A DNA stretch of 54,366 bases from Photobacterium phosphoreum (GCF_002954725.1 NZ_MSCQ01000001.1:475435-529800), one strand, 5' to 3'. Counted from the stretch's first letter, positions 36,596 through 45,987 are shown. The notes: generated by a model not told the origin, from the letters alone. Made by a program: numbers and translations.

Positions 36596-37240
36596 ATGAT
36601 GAACAATAAATTATGGTTATTAGTCGCGTTATTTTCAGTGAGTACGCATGCCGCAACGTTATCAGTAGCAGATAAAATTCAGTTATTAGCCGTTGATGGT
36701 AAAGAGGTCAAAGCTCAAGGTTGGAACACAGTCGATAGTGTTGAATTATCTGAAGGTAAACATCAAGTAGTGGTACGGTTTGATGGTGAAGTTAAGCGTG
36801 GCTCGAAATCAACTATTTATACTACTCGTCCTTATTTGTTTGAGATTGATTTAACTAAAAAAGATGCTGAAATTACTCTGCCACGTTTAACAACTGAATC
36901 ACAAGCAAAAGCCTTTTTTGAACGTGGTGCTCAGTGGCAATTAATTATTAATGGTGGTGCTGTACAACCATTAGACGGTGTTGAACTGCAAGGGGAAGGT
37001 TTTGCTGCCTACCGTGACATAGAATCACTGGTTGCTGCTTATAATAGTACTAACGGTATTGTGATTGAAAAAGGTAACGCAGTAGATTTACAACAAGTTG
37101 CGGTGAATGTCGATGACAAAACCGGCAAAGTCGAAATTACAGGCGATGCATTAACACAATTAAAAATGTGGTATACCAAAGCCTCAAATAACGATAAAAA
37201 AGCGTTTAAAATCTGGATGGCAGAAAAAGACTTTAATTAA
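36596..37240 (+). CDS. DUF2057-family secreted protein (YccT/CsgI-like)
   Basis: A 214-aa protein with a signal peptide cut after THA ([19 protein letters not shown]). The mature part has the DUF2057 pattern: [15 protein letters not shown] near the start, [45 protein letters not shown] and the closing [23 protein letters not shown], which mirrors the end of E. coli YccT. YccT (CsgI) is a periplasmic inhibitor of curli assembly; in vibrios the role is not established. It lies between the porin and a DksA-like gene and ends at a bidirectional terminator. Confidence 0.85.
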   Translation: MMNNKLWLLVALFSVSTHAATLSVADKIQLLAVDGKEVKAQGWNTVDSVELSEGKHQVVVRFDGEVKRGSKSTIYTTRPYLFEIDLTKKDAEITLPRLTTESQAKAFFERGAQWQLIINGGAVQPLDGVELQGEGFAAYRDIESLVAAYNSTNGIVIEKGNAVDLQQVAVNVDDKTGKVEITGDALTQLKMWYTKASNNDKKAFKIWMAEKDFN

Positions 37241-37293
37241 GTTGGTTAATAAACGTTTTTATTATTAATGTAATGGTTTTGTAGTTAAAAAGT

Positions 37294-37317
37294 AAAAGGC
37301 AACCAAGGTTGCCTTTT
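37294..37317. terminator. Bidirectional terminator
   Basis: 11-bp stem AAAAGGCAACC/GGTTGCCTTTT around AA, lying between converging genes ending at 37240 and 37345. A-runs and T-runs on both sides fit termination from either direction. Confidence 0.8.
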
Positions 37318-37344
37318 ATCTATTAATATTGGCTATAGCGATAA

Positions 37345-37707
37345 TTAATCATGGTGATAACGGCTATGCTCACGACATGCCTTACAGCGAGGTTGAGCCG
37401 GATCTTGTTCAAGATCGCTATATTCAATTTCTTCTTCACAATCTGCGCATAAGCCATACATACCCAATTTAAATGAGCATACAGCGGCGTCGACTTTTTC
37501 TAATCGGATGGCCATATCAAAAAGATTAGGAATAAAAGACGATTTAGCCATTACGATAAGATCATTAAGATCAGTATTATTGACAGCCGTGGTATTGTTA
37601 TTTAAGTGATTGATTAACATTTCATTTTTTAATTGTTCTGCTAGGGATAAGTATTCAGTCTCTAGCGGATACTGAAAATTTTTATAATTCATATCGGTCA
37701 TAGCCAT
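37345..37707 (-). CDS. TraR/DksA-family zinc-finger protein
   Basis: About 120 aa. The C terminus holds the DksA zinc finger CADCEEEIEYSDLEQDPAQPRCKACREHSRYHHD (C-x2-C-x17-C-x2-C), preceded by FKLGMYGLCADC as in DksA. The N-terminal part is predicted helical (LETEYLSLAEQLKNEM) and could form the coiled coil that enters the RNA polymerase secondary channel, but the tip Asp-x-x-Asp-Ala pattern is not clear. The start is uncertain: TTG 37722 and ATGs at 37707, 37701 and 37692 are all in frame with no strong ribosome site; I choose 37707. Possible role: stress-response modulation of transcription. Confidence 0.78.
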   Translation of the reverse strand: MAMTDMNYKNFQYPLETEYLSLAEQLKNEMLINHLNNNTTAVNNTDLNDLIVMAKSSFIPNLFDMAIRLEKVDAAVCSFKLGMYGLCADCEEEIEYSDLEQDPAQPRCKACREHSRYHHD

Positions 37708-38030
37708 AGTGATGATATTCAATAGGAAAGCCAGCGAGGTAATATAATTAGCCGTGCTTTGATTGAGTGTTGTTATACTGCGGCTAAATAAAAATCTAAT
37801 GCAGTACCTCTAAGTGTTATTAGTCTAATCGAGATTCAATATGCTGTTGTGATTTGAATCAATTCTTTAAACGAATTTAATAAATATTGGTTACTTTTTG
37901 CTGCGATATAGCGCCCATCAATGGATAATAATAGATCTTAACAATTGAAATGAATTGTTGTTACAAGCGTCGAGTTGCGCAATAGAAAAGGTAGGTAGGT
38001 TGTTAAATGTATTGCTTGAGGTGCTAAACC
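37708..38030. other. Gap between the DksA-like and DUF454 genes
   Basis: Divergent promoter region. I see no convincing -35/-10 pair, RNA gene or small ORF. A GAGGTG ribosome site at 38019-38024 belongs to the next gene. Confidence 0.3.
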
Positions 38031-38465
38031 TTGAATAAAGAAGTCGCGGTGAAAAGTCGTATAATACGCTATCTTTTAGTCGTTATTGGTTGGCTTGCTG
38101 TCGTTTTGGGTGTAGTGGGGATTTTTTTACCCTTATTGCCAACGACGCCATTTTTATTATTGGCGAGTGCATGTTTTATGCGGGGCTCACCGAGGTTAAA
38201 TCAATGGTTACATCAACACCCACAACTTGGGCCAATTTTAGTGAATTGGCATCAACATGGCGCTGTCACAGCAGTTGTGAAGCGACGTGGAATAATAATG
38301 ATAGTGCTCAGTTTTACCTTCTCAATTGTGATGGTGCCTTTGTGGTGGCATAAAGCAATGTTGCTTATTGGTATGGCGGTTTTGTTATACTGTTTTAATC
38401 GCTTGCCAGTGGTCGAACTCCAATCTGATTCAGCGTCAGTTGCCGAAGCTGACGAAAACCCATAA
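38031..38465 (+). CDS. DUF454 (YbaN-like) inner-membrane protein
   Basis: A 144-aa protein with three or four hydrophobic segments; LAVVLGVVGIFLPLLPTTPFLLLASACFMRGSPRLNQWLHQHPQLGP (about 17-65) is the diagnostic DUF454 core with its LPTTPF motif. The start is TTG at 38031: GAGGTG lies seven bases before it, whereas an in-frame GTG at 38049 has no site. Function unknown. In E. coli ybaN is next to apt and dnaX, the same order as here. Confidence 0.88.
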   Translation: MNKEVAVKSRIIRYLLVVIGWLAVVLGVVGIFLPLLPTTPFLLLASACFMRGSPRLNQWLHQHPQLGPILVNWHQHGAVTAVVKRRGIIMIVLSFTFSIVMVPLWWHKAMLLIGMAVLLYCFNRLPVVELQSDSASVAEADENP

Positions 38466-38588
38466 AATGCGTACTTATCACATAAAAATACAGCTGTTGT
38501 TAACGGCTTTATTTTTATGCTTTCGTCTGCAATCTGCAGGCTTTAACTTGAGATTACTCTGTTTGTAGTAAGAGTAAGTACGGAAAGA

Positions 38589-39137
38589 ATGATGAACCAA
38601 GAAACATTAGATCTAATTACTAACAGCATTAAATCAATTCAAGATTATCCTAAGCCTGGTATTCTTTTTCGTGATGTCACTAGCCTAATGGAAGTGCCAG
38701 AAGCGTATCGTGCCACTATCGCTATTTTGGCTGAAAAATATCAAGATCAAGGCATCACTAAGATCATTGGTACAGAAGCTCGCGGTTTCTTGTTTGGCGC
38801 ACCATTAGCATTAGCACTTGGGGTCGCATTTGTTCCTGTACGTAAACCGGGTAAATTACCGCGTGAAGTGATTGCTGAAAGTTATGAACTTGAGTATGGC
38901 AAAGATACGTTAGAAATTCATAAAGATGCGATTGTTGCTGGTGATAAAGTGTTACTTGTCGATGATTTATTGGCGACGGGTGGTACCATTGAAGCAACCA
39001 CTAACTTAGTGCGTCGTTTAGGCGGTGATGTTGCTGATGCAGCGTTTGTGATTAATTTACCTGATATTGGTGGTGAAGCCCGCCTACAAGGTTTGGGGCT
39101 TAACGTTTATTCTATTTGTGATTTCCCTGGTCACTAA
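38589..39137 (+). CDS. apt: Adenine phosphoribosyltransferase
   Basis: Purine-salvage enzyme converting adenine and PRPP to AMP, 182 aa. Motifs: [18 protein letters not shown] at the N terminus, [19 protein letters not shown] (adenine-site region) and the PRPP loop [19 protein letters not shown] at the start leaves the choice between adjacent Met codons open. It is followed by a G+C-rich hairpin and then dnaX. Confidence 0.97.
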   Translation: MMNQETLDLITNSIKSIQDYPKPGILFRDVTSLMEVPEAYRATIAILAEKYQDQGITKIIGTEARGFLFGAPLALALGVAFVPVRKPGKLPREVIAESYELEYGKDTLEIHKDAIVAGDKVLLVDDLLATGGTIEATTNLVRRLGGDVADAAFVINLPDIGGEARLQGLGLNVYSICDFPGH

Positions 39138-39200
39138 TTTGTTATTAGCCACACCATCTTATTATCTCTTGTATATTAAGGTGATAGTTGGCTAATCATT

Positions 39201-39220
39201 GGGCGCTTACTCTAGCGCCC
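39201..39220 (+). terminator. Hairpin between apt and dnaX
   Basis: 7-bp stem GGGCGCT/AGCGCCC around TACTCT. It is followed by TCTCGCTC, not a real T-run, so it may be an attenuator or partial terminator rather than a full stop. Confidence 0.4.
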
Positions 39221-39422
39221 TCTCGCTCACTAAAGGGCACTATGCTAGCATTGATACTGAGTTCAATGTTTTACACATCTTATGACTATTTCGTTTATTT
39301 TCTTTGTTTTATAATGGTTGATATCGGTTACTATCATTATTGCTATGATGGCGAGAATAAAAGAAAGAGTGGCGAGTTTCGTTACACCAGATACAGTCCA
39401 GATTGATTAAGGTTATTTATAA

Positions 39423-41606
39423 ATGAGTTATCAGGTTCTGGCCCGGAAATGGCGTCCCTATCAGTTTGCAGATGTGGTTGGACAATCGCATGTGTTAACG
39501 GCGTTAGGTAATGCCTTAGAACAAAATCGGCTTCACCATGCTTATCTTTTTAGCGGTACACGTGGGGTAGGTAAAACTACAATTGCACGTATTTTTGCGA
39601 AAGGGCTAAATTGTGAGCAAGGCATCACGTCTACACCGTGTGGTAAATGTACAACTTGCCGTGAAATCGATGAAGGGCGTTTTGTTGATCTGCTAGAAAT
39701 TGATGCTGCATCACGCACTAAAGTTGAAGATACACGTGAATTATTGGATAACGTGCAATACAAACCTGCACGCGGGCGCTTCAAAGTTTATCTGATTGAT
39801 GAAGTGCACATGCTTTCGCGTCACAGTTTTAATGCGTTATTAAAAACGTTAGAAGAGCCGCCTGAATATGTAAAATTTATTTTGGCGACGACAGATCCTC
39901 AAAAACTGCCCGTAACGATTTTATCGCGTTGCTTACAGTTTCATTTAAAACATCTCGATCATCAGCAAATTCATTCACAATTAGATAAAGTATTAACAGA
40001 AGAAAAAGTTGTTTATGAAGCGCGCGCGTTAGCATTATTAGCGCGTGCCGCTGAGGGCAGTATGCGTGATGCATTGAGTTTGACCGATCAAGCGATTGCA
40101 TTGGGCAATGGTAATGTCAGTACTGAAACTGTCGCAGCAATGTTAGGTACATTAGATACCGATCAAGCGTTGTGTTTACTTGAAGCTGTAGCAACTGCTG
40201 ATGCTAATACGGCCATGGCCAGTTTGCAGCAGTTAGCATCGATTGGTATTGAATGGGACAGTTTATTACGTGAACTGTCAGCACAATTACACCGTGTTGC
40301 AATGTATCAAGCGCTGCCTGCAAGTTTAGATGATAGCTTGCCTGATGCCGAGCGAATTAATTTACTCAGTCAATTAATGACACCCCAAGACGTACAATTG
40401 TGTTATCAGATTTGCTTACAAGGTCGTCAAGATCTTTCGTTTGCACCTGATGGTCGTACCGGCTTAGAAATGGTGTTATTGCGAATGCTTGCTTTCCGCC
40501 CTGTGAGTGGCGGTAGTATTACACCACAAGCTATTATTGTGCCAAGCAGTCAGCCGACATCGTTAGCGGCACCTGCTAATACACCAGAGAGTGGTGTATC
40601 ACGCGTACAAGCATTAAAAGCACAAATGCAAACGCCAGTAACAAATAACGTACCGTTAGCAGCGATGCCAACCTCAGAACCGCAGCGAACACCACCTGCG
40701 GTTTCGATGCCGGCTTCGATGCCTATGTCTGAGCCGCAATCTGTTCCGGTAGTACCGTCATTGCAATCAACACAATCATCGGTACAACCTGAACCCGCAT
40801 TGCAGCCTGCGCCATTAACACCGCCGCCAGCGCAACCACAAACGACTGTTGCTCCAACACGACCATCAGCGGCATCTGGGTTGTTAGCTGCGCGTAATCA
40901 GTTACGTAGCCAAACCAAACGTGGTCAAGAAGGGCAAACAGCAGCGACATTGCCAAAAAAGCCCCTAACGGCGCCAGCTAAAAAAGTCGCAACCTCAGTG
41001 ATGGATCGGATTGCGAATAAGCAAACGGCAATGCCATCAATGAAAGCCAATGCGATGCCGGCGTCGACAGCTTCCAGTCATGTAGCTGAAGATGATGAAT
41101 ATCGCTGGAAGCCAATGGCAAAGCCAGCCGCAGAAACGGTGGTTAAACCTGAGTTAACACCACGGGTATTGAAGCGCGCTTTAGAGCATGAAAAAACGCC
41201 AGAGATGGCGAAATTACTTGTCAATGAAGCGGCAAATCAGGATAGTTGGGCGCAGTTAGTGACTCAGCTTGATGTGCCAAAGTTAATTCAACAATTAGCA
41301 TTGAATTCTGCTTTTGAACGTAAAGATGATCACATTACATTGTATTTACGATCAGCGCAGAAACATCTTCAGGCTGAGCGAGCGACGGCACAATTAAATA
41401 GCGCCTTAAATGATGTATTGCACACACAAGTACAGTTATCGATTGTTTTAGGCGAACAAGGGCAGACACCCTTGGAATTACGCGAAAGTTTGTATCAACA
41501 AAAAGTGCTACAAGCGCGAGAAAGTTTAGCGAACGATCCTAATGTTAACTTCATTTGTCAGCGTTTTGCTGCACAACTGGATGATGACAGTATTAGACCC
41601 GTTTAG
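39423..41606 (+). CDS. dnaX: DNA polymerase III subunits tau/gamma
   Basis: The 727-aa clamp-loader and holoenzyme organiser. Domain I has Walker A SGTRGVGKTT (45-54), a four-Cys zinc module (Cys64, Cys73, Cys76, Cys79 in the C-x8-C-x2-C-x2-C pattern) and LIDEVHML. Domain III ends near residue 365. A long Pro/Ala/Gln-rich linker (about 370-560) follows, then domain V that binds the alpha subunit. A perfectly phased A-AAA-AAG heptamer (40955-40961) with a -1-frame stop at 40979 could yield a 519-aa gamma protein, as in E. coli. Confidence 0.96.
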   Translation: MSYQVLARKWRPYQFADVVGQSHVLTALGNALEQNRLHHAYLFSGTRGVGKTTIARIFAKGLNCEQGITSTPCGKCTTCREIDEGRFVDLLEIDAASRTKVEDTRELLDNVQYKPARGRFKVYLIDEVHMLSRHSFNALLKTLEEPPEYVKFILATTDPQKLPVTILSRCLQFHLKHLDHQQIHSQLDKVLTEEKVVYEARALALLARAAEGSMRDALSLTDQAIALGNGNVSTETVAAMLGTLDTDQALCLLEAVATADANTAMASLQQLASIGIEWDSLLRELSAQLHRVAMYQALPASLDDSLPDAERINLLSQLMTPQDVQLCYQICLQGRQDLSFAPDGRTGLEMVLLRMLAFRPVSGGSITPQAIIVPSSQPTSLAAPANTPESGVSRVQALKAQMQTPVTNNVPLAAMPTSEPQRTPPAVSMPASMPMSEPQSVPVVPSLQSTQSSVQPEPALQPAPLTPPPAQPQTTVAPTRPSAASGLLAARNQLRSQTKRGQEGQTAATLPKKPLTAPAKKVATSVMDRIANKQTAMPSMKANAMPASTASSHVAEDDEYRWKPMAKPAAETVVKPELTPRVLKRALEHEKTPEMAKLLVNEAANQDSWAQLVTQLDVPKLIQQLALNSAFERKDDHITLYLRSAQKHLQAERATAQLNSALNDVLHTQVQLSIVLGEQGQTPLELRESLYQQKVLQARESLANDPNVNFICQRFAAQLDDDSIRPV
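40955..40961 (+). promoter_or_regulatory. Candidate -1 ribosomal frameshift site in dnaX
   Basis: The zero frame reads CCA AAA AAG, giving X XXY YYZ with A-AAA-AAG as in E. coli dnaX. After slippage the frame reads GCC CCT AAC GGC GCC AGC TAA, so gamma would carry six extra residues after residue 513. A purine-rich AGAAGGG lies 20 bases upstream, further than the E. coli stimulator, and no strong downstream stem is evident. Confidence 0.55.
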
Positions 41607-41641
41607 AGATTTTTAACCAGACCCGATAGAGAGAGAAGAGT

Positions 41642-41971
41642 ATGTTTGGTAAAGGCGGTATGGGCAACATGATGAAGCAAGCGCAGCAAATGCAAGAGCG
41701 CATGCAAAAGATGCAAGAAGAAGTTGCAAGCATGGAAGTTACTGGTGAATCTGGTGCTGGCCTTGTTAAAGTAACGATTACTGGTAGCCATAGCGTACGT
41801 CGTGTTGAAATCGATGAAAGCTTAATGGAAGATGATAAAGACATGCTTGAAGATTTGATTGCAGCGGCATTCAATGATGCTGCACGTCGTATCGAAGAAA
41901 CACAAAAAGAGAAAATGGCAGGCGTTACCGGTGGTATGAATTTACCCGCTGGCTTTAAGATGCCTTTCTAA
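41642..41971 (+). CDS. ybaB: Nucleoid-associated protein YbaB/EbfC
   Basis: A 109-aa DNA-binding protein: N-terminal Met/Gln-rich coiled coil ([30 protein letters not shown]), core [39 protein letters not shown] and C-terminal [13 protein letters not shown], all standard. It lies 35 bp after dnaX and three bases before recR, the conserved dnaX-ybaB-recR operon. Confidence 0.96.
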   Translation: MFGKGGMGNMMKQAQQMQERMQKMQEEVASMEVTGESGAGLVKVTITGSHSVRRVEIDESLMEDDKDMLEDLIAAAFNDAARRIEETQKEKMAGVTGGMNLPAGFKMPF

Positions 41972-41974
41972 TCA

Positions 41975-42574
41975 ATGCGAACCAGTCATTTACTTGAGCA
42001 TTTGATGGAAGCCTTACGTTGTCTGCCTGGCGTTGGTCCTAAGTCAGCTCAGCGTATGGCTTTTAATTTGCTACAACGAAATCGTCAGGGTGGCTTACAG
42101 CTCGCTGACGCGTTAAATCAAGCCATGACTGAAATTGGTCATTGTCGTGATTGCCGTACATTTACGGAAGATGATATTTGCGCTATTTGTGATAATCCTC
42201 GTCGTAAAGAAAATGGCATTATTTGTGTGGTCGAAAGTCCTGCAGATATTGTAGCGGTAGAGGCGACGGGGCAATTTTCAGGGCGTTACTTTGTTTTAAT
42301 GGGCCATTTATCACCACTTGATGGTATTGGTCCGGCTGATATTGGTCTTGATACACTAGAGTTTCGTTTGCAAAAAGAAGTAATTAATGAATTAATTTTA
42401 GCCACCAACCCAACGGTTGAGGGTGAGGCTACAGCCCATTATATTGCTGAACTTTGTCATGAATATGATGTACCTGCGAGTAGAATTGCTCACGGTGTAC
42501 CCGTTGGTGGCGAGTTAGAATTAGTCGATGGCACCACGTTGTCGCATTCTCTTGCTGGACGGCAGCGATTGTAA
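41975..42574 (+). CDS. recR: Recombination mediator protein RecR
   Basis: A 199-aa ring-forming protein that with RecO/RecF loads RecA on gapped DNA. Helix-hairpin-helix [21 protein letters not shown] (about 14-34), the C4 zinc finger CRDC ... CAIC (about 57-72), a Toprim domain [39 protein letters not shown], and the C-terminal Walker-B-like stretch ending LAGRQRL. Followed by a strong terminator at 42594-42627. Confidence 0.97.
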   Translation: MRTSHLLEHLMEALRCLPGVGPKSAQRMAFNLLQRNRQGGLQLADALNQAMTEIGHCRDCRTFTEDDICAICDNPRRKENGIICVVESPADIVAVEATGQFSGRYFVLMGHLSPLDGIGPADIGLDTLEFRLQKEVINELILATNPTVEGEATAHYIAELCHEYDVPASRIAHGVPVGGELELVDGTTLSHSLAGRQRL

Positions 42575-42593
42575 CTATGGTTATGATTGCGAT

Positions 42594-42627
42594 AAAAAAA
42601 ACCGCGTTCTTTGAGCGCGGTTTTTTA
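42594..42627 (+). terminator. Terminator after recR
   Basis: Stem ACCGCG/CGCGGT (42601-42606 with 42616-42621) extended by A- and T-runs on both sides. It may also serve toxS from the other strand. Confidence 0.88.
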
Positions 42628-42665
42628 TTGGTTGTTATTTAGTTATTACTCATCAATAAACAGTG

Positions 42666-43214
42666 TTATTTGGTTGAGAACAATACTTTTGAACCATGAG
42701 TCAGGCTAGTTAGCAGCAAGGTATGTTCATTGATGACATCAATGCGGCGACTTTCTTGAGCGTTCATTCTAAAGATATCTTTAATAATATTGAGTTGTTT
42801 ACTATCAAAATCATGGTTTGAACCCGAAGTGATATCTTTAAATTCTAGTGGTTCAGTTAACAAATAACCGCCACTGACATCCCAACGACCGGATTCGGAA
42901 ATATGAATCGTTAGTGGTTGTGGCTGATCACTGTGTAGCTCAAGAATAGTGATGCGTGAATAAGTATGGTTTGGTAAAAATACCATATTACTATTTTGTT
43001 TTACTTTGCGTAGCTGTTGCAGTGAATCTTGTGGTAACGACTCTATCTGACTAATAGTAGTACTTTGCCATTCACGTGACATCAATAATTGTTGTTGCTT
43101 GTAATCCGTTGAAAAATAGACCCATGAGCAAACGATAATAGAACTTATCAGAATCAGCAGTGGCCAGCATTGACGTAATAGACGCGTTAATGAGGTTGAG
43201 GCGGTTAGCGACAT
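42666..43214 (-). CDS. toxS: Transmembrane regulatory protein ToxS
   Basis: A 182-aa partner that stabilises and activates ToxR in the periplasm. It has a short cytoplasmic N terminus, one transmembrane helix (about 14-32, CWPLLILISSIIVCSWVYF) and a periplasmic domain with SREWQSTTI near 46, SGRWDVSGGYLLTEP and MNAQESRRIDVINEHTLLLTSL, characteristic of ToxS. The ATG overlaps the end of toxR by ten bases, so translation is coupled. Confidence 0.92.
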   Translation of the reverse strand: MSLTASTSLTRLLRQCWPLLILISSIIVCSWVYFSTDYKQQQLLMSREWQSTTISQIESLPQDSLQQLRKVKQNSNMVFLPNHTYSRITILELHSDQPQPLTIHISESGRWDVSGGYLLTEPLEFKDITSGSNHDFDSKQLNIIKDIFRMNAQESRRIDVINEHTLLLTSLTHGSKVLFSTK

Positions 43215-44083
43215 AAGTTCGAATTATCCTTATCACTAGTGAGTAAACGTACGGTTACGTTTTCTGCTGGCATCTTACTATTATGTAAGTAATTTAAATA
43301 CAGCTGGTTGTTTTGACCACCAGTGACAATAATTTCAAACGGTTTTTGATCCGGGTTCTTGTGGTATTGAATATAATTGTGAGCACAGGTTTTTATCATA
43401 CTATGCCATTGTTTTATATCAGGGTTATTCTTGGGTGTATAAATTTTCACCCCGTCAACATCAAATAAAGGAGTAAACGCCGCAGATTTGGGAGGCATGC
43501 TGATGTTAACAATAATCGGTAATATAAAAGCAATGATCAGTGCGAGCCAACCTTTCCACGAAATTAAGGTTGATTTACTCTCAGTGGATGATTTTGCGTG
43601 TTGAAAATAGACTGGCGTCGAAAGGTTAAGCTGCGATTCTTTGCGCGGCGAAGAGAGTATCGGTTCAAATTCAGGCGGCGTAGAAAGAATCGCGGGCTCA
43701 TTGATATCGATATTGGATTCTACCGGTGGTTTTTGACAGATGTAACCTTCCACACTGGCAATCATTTGATAGCCACGTTTAGGGACAGTTTTAACAAACT
43801 CTGGTGATTTAGTTGAGTCTTTTAAGGCTTTACGCAAGGTTGAAATCGCTTGTGTAAGGCTTGAATCATCAACTTCGAAACCTTGTTCGCGCCATACATA
43901 ATCATGAATTCGTTGGCGAGTAATAATTAGGCTAGGATCTTCAATGAGCAAACTTAAAGCTCGACTTTCATTGCTACCAAGTCGAGTTAATTCATTATTA
44001 TCACATTTATCTATTAAGCTGTTATCATTAGGATCGAAAATAAAACGATTTCCAATCAAATACTTAGTTGCATTTGCTGTCAT
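43205..44083 (-). CDS. toxR: Transmembrane transcriptional activator ToxR
   Basis: A 292-aa membrane-bound winged-helix regulator (V. cholerae ToxR has 294). Start at ATG 44083 with AAGG eight bases upstream; a TTG 93 bases earlier is rejected. The OmpR-type DNA-binding domain, residues 8-112, includes LTRLGSNES, DYVWREQGFEVDDSSLTQAISTLRK and VKTVPKRGYQ. A variable Pro/Ser linker follows, then the TM helix (about 176-195) and the periplasmic domain with Cys233 and Cys291, the disulfide/bile-sensing pair, and TGGQNNQLYLNYLH. In Vibrionaceae ToxR controls porins; in Photobacterium profundum also pressure response. A matching porin gene lies at 35447. Confidence 0.96.
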   Translation of the reverse strand: MTANATKYLIGNRFIFDPNDNSLIDKCDNNELTRLGSNESRALSLLIEDPSLIITRQRIHDYVWREQGFEVDDSSLTQAISTLRKALKDSTKSPEFVKTVPKRGYQMIASVEGYICQKPPVESNIDINEPAILSTPPEFEPILSSPRKESQLNLSTPVYFQHAKSSTESKSTLISWKGWLALIIAFILPIIVNISMPPKSAAFTPLFDVDGVKIYTPKNNPDIKQWHSMIKTCAHNYIQYHKNPDQKPFEIIVTGGQNNQLYLNYLHNSKMPAENVTVRLLTSDKDNSNLCR

Positions 44084-44459
44084 TGGTTTAGCCTTGCCAA
44101 GGGTTTTATATAAACAGTATTTTATATGTTTTTTCTGAATACTGTCTGAATCTAAAAATATAAAACCGTTACTCAAAAAATATAAAAATAAAAAACATGT
44201 TATTTTAGGTTGAAATCATACAGTTTGACCATATTTATCTTTAAAATAACAACAAACATTTTTTTAAAGTTGAGTTTGCATTGTAAATTATTGATTTTTA
44301 TTGGAAGGAATAGCTTAAAAGTGAAGTAGTTATCTTATTTACTAATCTGTTTATTTAGATGAGGTTTTTTTACTAAAAAGAATACGGATAATAATCTAAA
44401 AGATATAGATTGCCTATCGACTAATAGGCAACCTATTGATATACAAGTTTAAATTACTT
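44084..44459. other. Upstream region of toxR and 3' side of the fimbrial operon
   Basis: A+T-rich promoter side of toxR. Apart from the hairpin at 44408-44433 nothing else was recognised. In vibrios known to me htpG lies next to toxR on this side; it is not here. Confidence 0.35.
44408..44433 (-). terminator. Hairpin at the end of the fimbrial operon
   Basis: TTGCCTAT (44410-44417) pairs with ATAGGCAA (44424-44431) around CGACTA. On the minus strand it is followed by ATCTATATCTTTTA, a moderately T-rich tail. It lies 29 bp after the last fimbrial stop codon. Confidence 0.6.
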
Positions 44460-45218
44460 TTAACTTATCGTTACAGTTATTGGTAAAGATGCTGTCCAAC
44501 TCGATGGAATAGAAGCTGAAGGAAACGTGAGTTTAATATTATTCACTGAAACTGATGTTACGCTAGCCAACCAAGAGATAACAGATGACTCAGGTGCTGT
44601 AGCTGATTGAATAGATTCAATAAAATCTGAGGAAACTGCCCCTTCAGTTGTAGTTATATCACCTAAAACTATGGTTTGTGCTATCATGGCTGCTTTGATT
44701 CTTTGTTTGATTTCTAATGAAGTATCTAAGTATACAAGATTGGCTGTTTCATTTCCTGGCACTTTAAATGCCATTGCTGATGCTTTAAATACATTGAGCG
44801 TAAGAACTCCATTTTCTCCATTCTTGCCTAACGCATTTATCTGAACACCGAATGGTGCACCCTCAGGTATGGGTGTACCTCCGACAGCAATTCGTGGAAT
44901 AATCGATTTTTTGCCATCTACGACTTTTTGGGTCTTACCATCAAGAATATATAATGTTCCTTTGCTCGAGAAATTGAATATAGTATTACTGTTAATCGCT
45001 ATTCCCTCAGCTTTATCTATCGTCCAATCCTGAGCAGCAGCAATTGTCTCTGCCGGAATCTCCCAACCCCAGAGCGGTGTTGTATCGACAAAAGAACCAC
45101 TTATTGTCAATGAACCACTTCCGCCACTACCGATAGGGGCTTCAGTTAGTGCAGCATTTGCCATGCTCATCAAAAATAATGGTGTCAAAGTCGTTGCAAT
45201 CAGCAATGTTTTTTTCAT
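44460..45218 (-). CDS. F4/K88-like fimbrial major-subunit paralogue (last gene of the operon)
   Basis: A 252-aa secreted pilin from ATG 45218 (MKKTLLIATTLTPLFLMSMANA signal, GAGGG upstream). The mature N terminus GGSGSLTISGSFVDTTPLWGWEIPAET and the closing LTFPSASIPSSWTASLPITVTIS parallel the preceding gene and the FaeG-type pilins, in which the N-terminal extension donates the strand to the next subunit. The middle portion differs strongly from the upstream paralogue, hinting at a different surface or receptor role. No Cys pair. Position corresponds to faeH-type genes after faeG. Confidence 0.78.
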   Translation of the reverse strand: MKKTLLIATTLTPLFLMSMANAALTEAPIGSGGSGSLTISGSFVDTTPLWGWEIPAETIAAAQDWTIDKAEGIAINSNTIFNFSSKGTLYILDGKTQKVVDGKKSIIPRIAVGGTPIPEGAPFGVQINALGKNGENGVLTLNVFKASAMAFKVPGNETANLVYLDTSLEIKQRIKAAMIAQTIVLGDITTTEGAVSSDFIESIQSATAPESSVISWLASVTSVSVNNIKLTFPSASIPSSWTASLPITVTIS

Positions 45219-45252
45219 TTTTTGTTCCCTCAAATTTAATATTATAAACAAT

Positions 45253-45987
45253 TTATTTCATTGTAACTGTAACGGGTAAGATAGTACTCCATGTGGATGG
45301 AATTGAACCCTTAGGAAAAGTCAAGCTGTAATCGCTGATTTTTACTAAATAGCCACCAGATAGATTTTTATTTACTACTTTAGTAAATTCTGTTTCCGCC
45401 TCTGAAAAAGACCCGCTACCTTCAACTAGCGTCGGATAGTTAGTTGAAAAATTAACCTGATTTGCAACAACCGTTTGAGCTTCTACTGCGCCAAATTTCT
45501 GCCCACTGCTATATACACCACCTAGAAACCCTTTTACTTTAAGCGACATTTCTCCAGCTGCAACATCACCGTCTGATATATCCTTACCGTTAGCAACTAA
45601 TTTAATAGTTTGTAAGGTTCCATCTAAAGTGGTGGCACTATCAATAGGCCCAACTTTAATCAGTGGTGTGACACCAATCCCACCCTCAGAAATCGGAGAT
45701 TTCATAAAGCCCTGAATTAAATTAAGTGCTGGTTTACTTGGGAATGTCCATGTTGTATTGGAATCAGCGACAACGCCATCCCTTACATCTACGATCCACC
45801 CTGTTGCTGAGGATTTTGTTTCTTCTGGAATTTCCCACATCCAGATAGGTGTCGTATCAGTAATTGTACCGCTAAAATCTAGCTGCCCAGAGAAATTACC
45901 ACTTGTACTTTTTAACATTGCTGCATTAGCAGAACCTGCCATTAATAATGTTGATAAAACTGATGCAGCCAAGAGTGTCTTATTCAT
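45253..45987 (-). CDS. F4/K88-like fimbrial major subunit
   Basis: A 244-aa pilin from ATG 45987 (MNKTLLAASVLSTLLMAGSANA). GNFSGQLDFSGTITDTTPIWMWEIPEE recalls GDFNGSVDIGGSITAD...WEWKVG of E. coli FaeG; ISEGGIGVTPLIKVG and the terminal STWSTILPVTVTMK also match that family's pattern. In F4 fimbriae the major subunit is itself the adhesin. It lies 34 bp upstream of its paralogue and after the minor-subunit gene, in the fae-like order. Confidence 0.82.
   Translation of the reverse strand: MNKTLLAASVLSTLLMAGSANAAMLKSTSGNFSGQLDFSGTITDTTPIWMWEIPEETKSSATGWIVDVRDGVVADSNTTWTFPSKPALNLIQGFMKSPISEGGIGVTPLIKVGPIDSATTLDGTLQTIKLVANGKDISDGDVAAGEMSLKVKGFLGGVYSSGQKFGAVEAQTVVANQVNFSTNYPTLVEGSGSFSEAETEFTKVVNKNLSGGYLVKISDYSLTFPKGSIPSTWSTILPVTVTMK

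Noticed and set aside
39188..39406. 72-codon frame between apt and dnaX
   Set aside because: TTG start without ribosome site, runs through the GGGCGCT hairpin, and its Tyr/Phe-rich composition looks like translated A+T-rich spacer.
40980..40986. Second A-AAA-AAG heptamer in dnaX
   Set aside because: It is in the wrong codon phase for tandem -1 slippage.
44084..44176. Longer toxR start (TTG)
   Set aside because: The ATG at 44083 has a well-spaced AAGG and gives the usual ToxR length; the extension has no homology that I recognise.
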